In this document: positions 4,979 through 8,208 of the stretch, piece after piece
How the letters are laid out: each line of letters starts with the position of its first letter
Numbering within the stretch: the first letter of the stretch is position 1
From: Pseudomonadota bacterium
Lineage (GTDB): Bacteria > Pseudomonadota > Alphaproteobacteria > Rhodospirillales > Magnetospirillaceae
Length of the DNA: 8,208 nucleotides
Direction of reading: 5' to 3'
Assembly: GCA_023437865.1 (NCBI GenBank)
Contig: JAEZFE010000462.1
Coordinates: 1 to 8,208, forward strand
Notes under the pieces: model-generated
What the model was told of the DNA's origin: nothing
Seen by the model: only the letters and a program-made list of their open reading frames with translations
The model's database searches: none
Position numbers and translations under genes: made by a program

Positions 4979-6043
4979 ATGAACATTGTAGCGGGAACGC
5001 GGCCATTCCAGCAGGACGGCCGCACCGGGGCCATCGTCCGCCTGTCGCTGACGAATTTCCTGCTCAATGTGGTGACCTTGTCGCTGTGGCGCTTCTGGGG
5101 CAAGACCAAGGTGCGCCAAGAGCTGTGGCGCCACACCTGGGCCTGGGGCGACCCTCTCGAGTACACCGGAACGGGGCGCGAGCTGTTCCTGGGCTTCCTG
5201 GTGGCTCTGCTGGGCGTCTTCCTGCCGTGGATGCTGCTGGTCAGCTACCTGCAGACCCTGGTGGTGGCGGGCCAGCAATGGGTGGGGGCGCTGATCCTGG
5301 TCATGAACGCCCTGCTGATGTTCCTGGCGGGGGCGGGCCTGTACCGCGCGCGGCGTTACCAATTGTCGCGCACGGTTTGGCGGGGCATTCGCGGCGGCCA
5401 GAGCGGCGAAGCTTGGCGCTATGGGCTGCTCCTGCTGTTTACCGGCATCGGCGTGGCGCTCAGTCTCGGCTGGGCGCTGCCCTGGGCGCAGATGAAGCTG
5501 GCACGCTACGAAATGGAGAACACCCTTTTCGGCGATCAGAGCTTCACCTGCGAGGCGGTGTCGCGCCCACTCTACAAGCGGTTCGCGGTGGTATGGCTCA
5601 CCGCCCTGGCCTCGCCGTTCGTCCTGGGCGTCATCGCCATGCCCATGGCGGGGATCAGCTCGGCCGACACCAGCGTCCTGGCCATCGGCGGCGCGGCAGC
5701 GCTGGCCTTGTGCCTGCTGCCGTTCCTGCTGCTGCCCTATGCGTGGTACCGCGCCGGCTTCTACGCCGAATTGGCCAGGAACACCCGGTTCGCCGGCGCG
5801 AACTTCGCCTTCCAAACGGCCGGCTGGGATCTGGTCTGGCTGGTGTTCAACAATGCCCTGCTGTCGCTGCTGACGCTGGGCATCCTCAAGCCCGTGGCGG
5901 CATTGCGGGTCTTCCGCTTCACCTGTCAGCACCTTCAGGTGGTCGGCGAGCCCGCATTCGATCAATTGAACCAGGGTGCCAAGCTGACCACCCGCACCGG
6001 CGAGGGACTGGCAGCGGTGTTCGACGGCGCGGGTGAATTTTGA
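4979..6043 (+). CDS. DUF898 (YjgN-type) polytopic membrane protein
   Basis: This 354-aa inner membrane protein fits the DUF898/YjgN family, whose function is unknown. The family look is clear: an N-terminal segment (27-52) with T-L-x-L-W-R-F-W-x-K-x-K-V-R, then the arginine-rich YRARRYQLSRTVWRGIRGG at 122-140. About six or seven hydrophobic segments fall near 71-94, 102-120, 148-167, 203-223, 233-256 and 285-303. The TLSLWRFWGK-like motif recurs in looser form near 160-193 and 298-325, so the protein looks built from diverged repeats. A G-run about 5 nt before the ATG is the only ribosome binding site. The last four bases overlap the start of the M48 peptidase gene, so the two are probably made together. 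No catalytic residues are apparent; transport, scaffolding or a substrate/adaptor role for the protease are all possible. Confidence 0.85.
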   Translation: MNIVAGTRPFQQDGRTGAIVRLSLTNFLLNVVTLSLWRFWGKTKVRQELWRHTWAWGDPLEYTGTGRELFLGFLVALLGVFLPWMLLVSYLQTLVVAGQQWVGALILVMNALLMFLAGAGLYRARRYQLSRTVWRGIRGGQSGEAWRYGLLLLFTGIGVALSLGWALPWAQMKLARYEMENTLFGDQSFTCEAVSRPLYKRFAVVWLTALASPFVLGVIAMPMAGISSADTSVLAIGGAAALALCLLPFLLLPYAWYRAGFYAELARNTRFAGANFAFQTAGWDLVWLVFNNALLSLLTLGILKPVAALRVFRFTCQHLQVVGEPAFDQLNQGAKLTTRTGEGLAAVFDGAGEF

Positions 6044-7065
6044 CCGCACCGCTGACCGGCCGCTTCAATGACGGCCGCTCGGCGGCCAGCCGGCGGGTGA
6101 CCGTTCTCGCCCTCCCCGATGGCCTGAACATCTGCGATGACACCGGCGACGTGCTGGCGTTCTGGCACCGCGACGACCTGCGCGAGGAGTGCGGCGGCGA
6201 AACTGTATTGCGCCTGCGCTCGGTGGCGGACGAGGACGCCCGTCTGGCGGTGGATAACGGGGCGGCGTTACGCCCGCTGCTGCCGGCGCGCCGGCCCGAA
6301 CGCGGCGGGCTGAGGCTGGGGCTGGCCCTCGCAGCTGCTGCGGCAATGGTCGGCGGCCTGTGGATCGGCCTTCCCGCCGGCGCCCGCGTGCTCGCCGCCA
6401 TGGTGCCCGCCAGCGTCGAACACAGCTGGGGCGACCGCATGGCCACAGGCATCGAGGCGCAATGGCCGCGCTGCCGCCAACCGGCGGGCGAAGCCGCCCT
6501 GGCCGATCTGACGGAGCGGCTGGCAGCCGGACTGCCCCCGGACGCCCGACCGCGCCGAGTGATTGTAGTCAAGCTGCCGCAGGTCAACGCCATCGCGCTG
6601 CCGGGCGGCAATGTCATCGTGTTCTCCGGCCTGCTCGCTAGCGCTGCCGGAGCGGACGAACTGGCCGGCGTGCTGGCCCACGAATTCACCCATGTCCGGC
6701 TGCGCCATCCGCTGGCCGGAACCGTCCGCGCCATGGGCGTCGGCATTCTGGTGACGCTGGTCACCGGCGACACCTCGGGCCTGCTCGCCACCGCATCATC
6801 CGTGGCGCTGGCCGGCGCCTATTCGCGTGAGGACGAGAGCGCGGCGGATGCCGGTGCGGCGGAATTGCTGGCACGTGTCGGCATGGAGGGGCAAGGACTT
6901 GCCGCGTTCTTCCGCAAGCTGGAAGCGCCAGGGTTAATGCCGGCGTGGCTCAGCACCCACCCGGATCCCGAGATGCGGGCCCGCGCGATGGACGCCTTGG
7001 CCCGGCCGGGCGCGCCGGCCTTGACCGAAAGCCAGTGGCAGGCGCTGAAAGCCATCTGCGCGTAA
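6040..7065 (+). CDS. Membrane-anchored M48 family zinc metallopeptidase
   Basis: This 341-aa protein has an N-terminal cytosolic-looking beta-rich domain (about 7-62, beginning GRFNDGRSA). That domain resembles the small domain, DUF7092-like by memory, found ahead of some M48 peptidases. One hydrophobic segment (about 92-112) follows, then an M48 catalytic domain (about 150-320). The zinc motif is HEFTH (His214, Glu215, His218). The third ligand is expected at Glu266 in SREDESAAD, with conserved Asp270. STHPDPEMRAR at 305-315 is the usual M48 C-terminal signature. All catalytic residues are present. The start is TTG at 6040, overlapping the DUF898 stop in TTGA with a GGTGA just upstream. No ATG lies before residue 103, so TTG is needed to keep the N-terminal domain. 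Relatives (Oma1, HtpX, BepA, LoiP types) degrade misfolded membrane or envelope proteins. The one-helix topology suggests a periplasmic catalytic domain; the target is unknown. Confidence 0.9.
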   Translation: MTAPLTGRFNDGRSAASRRVTVLALPDGLNICDDTGDVLAFWHRDDLREECGGETVLRLRSVADEDARLAVDNGAALRPLLPARRPERGGLRLGLALAAAAAMVGGLWIGLPAGARVLAAMVPASVEHSWGDRMATGIEAQWPRCRQPAGEAALADLTERLAAGLPPDARPRRVIVVKLPQVNAIALPGGNVIVFSGLLASAAGADELAGVLAHEFTHVRLRHPLAGTVRAMGVGILVTLVTGDTSGLLATASSVALAGAYSREDESAADAGAAELLARVGMEGQGLAAFFRKLEAPGLMPAWLSTHPDPEMRARAMDALARPGAPALTESQWQALKAICA

Positions 7066-7071
7066 GCGGGA

Positions 7072-7620
7072 TCAGACCCGTTCGCTGAGCCAGATGGCAA
7101 GCTTGCAGCCGGCCTTGATGGCGCCCGACAGCACCGGGTAGCCAGGAGCCTTCTCGGCCTCGTTGGCGAGACCGATATCGCGATGCTCCACTTCCTCTGC
7201 GCGGAAGGTCTCGATGGTGGCCTTGAGCTCGCTCTCGTCCGCGCCCAGCTTGGCGGCCTGATCGGCGTAATGCTCGTCGATGGCCTCCTCCACCGCCACG
7301 GTGCAGGCCATGGCGGCGCGTTCGCCCATCAGCGCGGTGCCCGCCCCCAGCACGAAGCCGGCCACGTGCCAGAGCGGCGACAGCGCGGTCGGGCGCACCC
7401 TGCGTTCGGCGATCAGGCGGCTGAAGGTGTCCAAGTGGTGCTGTTCCTGTTCGGCCATCTTGGCGAGCAAGGGGCCGTGACGTCCTTTTCCCAGCACCGC
7501 ACGCTGGCCTTGATAGATGCGCACCGCACCCAGTTCCCCCGCCTGATTGACGCGCAGCATGCGGGCCAGCAGTTCCTCCTTGCGGAGATCGCCGGGGATA
7601 CGGTTGTCAGCGGTGTTCAT
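7072..7620 (-). CDS. coq7: Coq7-type demethoxyubiquinone hydroxylase
   Basis: This 182-aa di-iron monooxygenase hydroxylates the ring in a late step of ubiquinone synthesis (2-polyprenyl-3-methyl-6-methoxy-1,4-benzoquinol hydroxylation) at the inner membrane face. The ferritin-like four-helix pattern is complete: Glu29 in NQAGELGAVRIYQGQ, E-x-x-H at Glu59/His62, Glu111/112 in VAVEEAIDEHY, and the second E-x-x-H at Glu143/His146 in EEVEHRD. A membrane-associated hydrophobic stretch (about 84-98) is usual for the family. Length fits the compact bacterial and mitochondrial Coq7 form. The ATG at 7620 overlaps the dsbB stop in ATGA, with GGGAGG 6 nt upstream inside dsbB. It converges on the M48 gene with only 6 bp between stop codons. 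Confidence 0.95.
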   Translation of the reverse strand: MNTADNRIPGDLRKEELLARMLRVNQAGELGAVRIYQGQRAVLGKGRHGPLLAKMAEQEQHHLDTFSRLIAERRVRPTALSPLWHVAGFVLGAGTALMGERAAMACTVAVEEAIDEHYADQAAKLGADESELKATIETFRAEEVEHRDIGLANEAEKAPGYPVLSGAIKAGCKLAIWLSERV

Positions 7621-8120
7621 GCGCGGCCTCCCATGCGGCGGGCGAGAACCAGGGTGACCAGGGCCAGGCCGCCCGAGAAGACGATGTTCATGGCCGCCAT
7701 GGTGATCCCATGGAAGGCCCAGGCCGGTTCGTCACAACGGGCCTCAACCGGCTGCGACATCATGGCCGTCAGGTCGTTGACGTCCACGGCCTTGTCCGCG
7801 CTGGCTGCGCAGCCCGACACCCACCATTTCTGCTCGACGCCCACATGGTACACCGCGATGCCGGCATTGATCAGAAAGGCTAGGCCCGCCACCACCATCA
7901 GCAGGCGCCGCACCTTCTCGCCCATGCTGCGCAGCAGGGCCACGCCCGCCAGGGCACCAGCCACGGCGAACGGCACCCGTTGGGTCACGCACAGGATGCA
8001 GGGCTTCAGGCCGAAGCCGTACTGGGCGACGAAGGCTGTCGCCAGCGCCAGGACACTGACCGCCAGGACGAACAGGGCGACCACACGCGATGGAATGGGG
8101 CGGGAGGGGATGGATTTCAT
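7617..8120 (-). CDS. dsbB: DsbB family disulfide bond formation protein
   Basis: This 167-aa four-helix membrane protein reoxidises DsbA-like periplasmic thiol oxidases and passes electrons to quinone. Helices fall near residues 12-32, 47-66, 72-92 and 137-161. The two periplasmic cysteine pairs are present: C41-ILC44 directly after helix 1, and Cys104/Cys129 in the second periplasmic loop. These positions nearly equal those of E. coli DsbB (41/44, 104/130). Q47-R48 follows the first pair; the matching Arg in E. coli contacts quinone. I chose ATG 8120, which gives MKSIPSRPIPSRVV and then helix 1. Upstream in-frame ATGs at 8132 and 8201 add non-hydrophobic, Arg-rich residues. The ribosome binding site is weak, so the exact start is less certain than the identity. 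The stop overlaps the coq7 start by 4 nt. Confidence 0.92.
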   Translation of the reverse strand: MKSIPSRPIPSRVVALFVLAVSVLALATAFVAQYGFGLKPCILCVTQRVPFAVAGALAGVALLRSMGEKVRRLLMVVAGLAFLINAGIAVYHVGVEQKWWVSGCAASADKAVDVNDLTAMMSQPVEARCDEPAWAFHGITMAAMNIVFSGGLALVTLVLARRMGGRA

Positions 8121-8208
8121 GCACCGCACCATAGCAAAGACGCGGCACCTTGACCACCTTGCCCCGGGCGGGGATGATCGCCACCCCACCTTCCGAGGCA
8201 TCCCGACC
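8121..8208. other. Region upstream of dsbB, content unresolved
   Basis: These 88 bp run to the window edge. On plus, an ATG at 8174 preceded by GGGCGGGG opens a frame (MIATPPSEASR) that stays open to the end and could be the start of a divergent gene. On minus, a frame ending in TGA at 8117-8119 would overlap the dsbB start by 4 nt, but its translation is Gly/Pro-rich and not convincing. The evidence is too short to decide, and no promoter is clear. Confidence 0.25.

Noticed and set aside
4964..6049. Open frame on minus opposite the DUF898 gene (361 codons)
   Set aside because: Gln/Arg/His/Ala-rich low-complexity translation and no ribosome binding site; the plus strand encodes a coherent membrane protein.
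5919..6791. Open frame on minus opposite the M48 gene (290 codons)
   Set aside because: Ser/Arg/Pro-rich shadow translation; the plus frame carries a complete M48 active site.
7066..7086. Short hairpin (CGGG/CCCG, 6-nt loop) between the M48 and coq7 stop codons
   Set aside because: Only four continuous base pairs and no T-run; too weak to call a terminator.
1..8208. Search for CRISPR arrays, insertion sequence ends, tRNA genes, riboswitches or toxin-antitoxin pairs
   Set aside because: No regularly spaced repeats, terminal inverted repeats with target duplications, tRNA-like cloverleaf or recognisable riboswitch core were seen by eye; composition is even and the genes are ordinary chromosomal types.

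Overview
The window is GC-rich, densely packed bacterial chromosome. The gene set suggests an alphaproteobacterium of the Rhodospirillales, perhaps near Magnetospirillum. The clues are a short phasin (polyhydroxyalkanoate granule protein), a double cold-shock-domain protein, a Coq7-type ubiquinone hydroxylase, AcuI, MsrPQ, and GC-rich third codon positions. This placement is inference; no rRNA or other taxonomic marker is present. I see no mobile element, phage gene, CRISPR array, tRNA or rRNA.

Layout from left to right. (1) A probable 3' end of a plus-strand gene (2-28) and a long stem-loop (45-92) that fits a bidirectional terminator shared with the minus-strand cold-shock gene (101-595). 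A possible 29-codon small ORF or leader (612-701) lies just upstream of that gene. (2) A phasin gene on the plus strand (852-1322) converges on a minus-strand gene for a small exported four-cysteine protein of unknown function (1368-1832). (3) A small plus-strand lipoprotein gene (1962-2198) converges, with a 14-bp gap, on a minus-strand cluster that reads acuI - msrP - msrQ (4791 down to 2213). (4) A plus-strand pair follows, a DUF898/YjgN-type membrane protein (4979-6043) and a membrane-anchored M48 metallopeptidase (6040-7065). Their reading frames overlap by 4 nt. (5) A minus-strand pair, dsbB - coq7 (8120 down to 7072), also overlaps by 4 nt.

How the genes fit together. Several genes concern envelope redox chemistry linked to the quinone pool. 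DsbB reoxidises the periplasmic disulfide catalyst and passes electrons to ubiquinone. Coq7 makes a late ubiquinone intermediate. MsrP repairs oxidised methionine in periplasmic proteins using electrons delivered by the haem protein MsrQ. The exported four-cysteine protein looks like a possible client of the disulfide pathway. The least understood unit is the translationally coupled DUF898-M48 pair, a widespread-looking but functionally uncharacterised membrane protein/protease combination. It is the best candidate here for an undescribed system.
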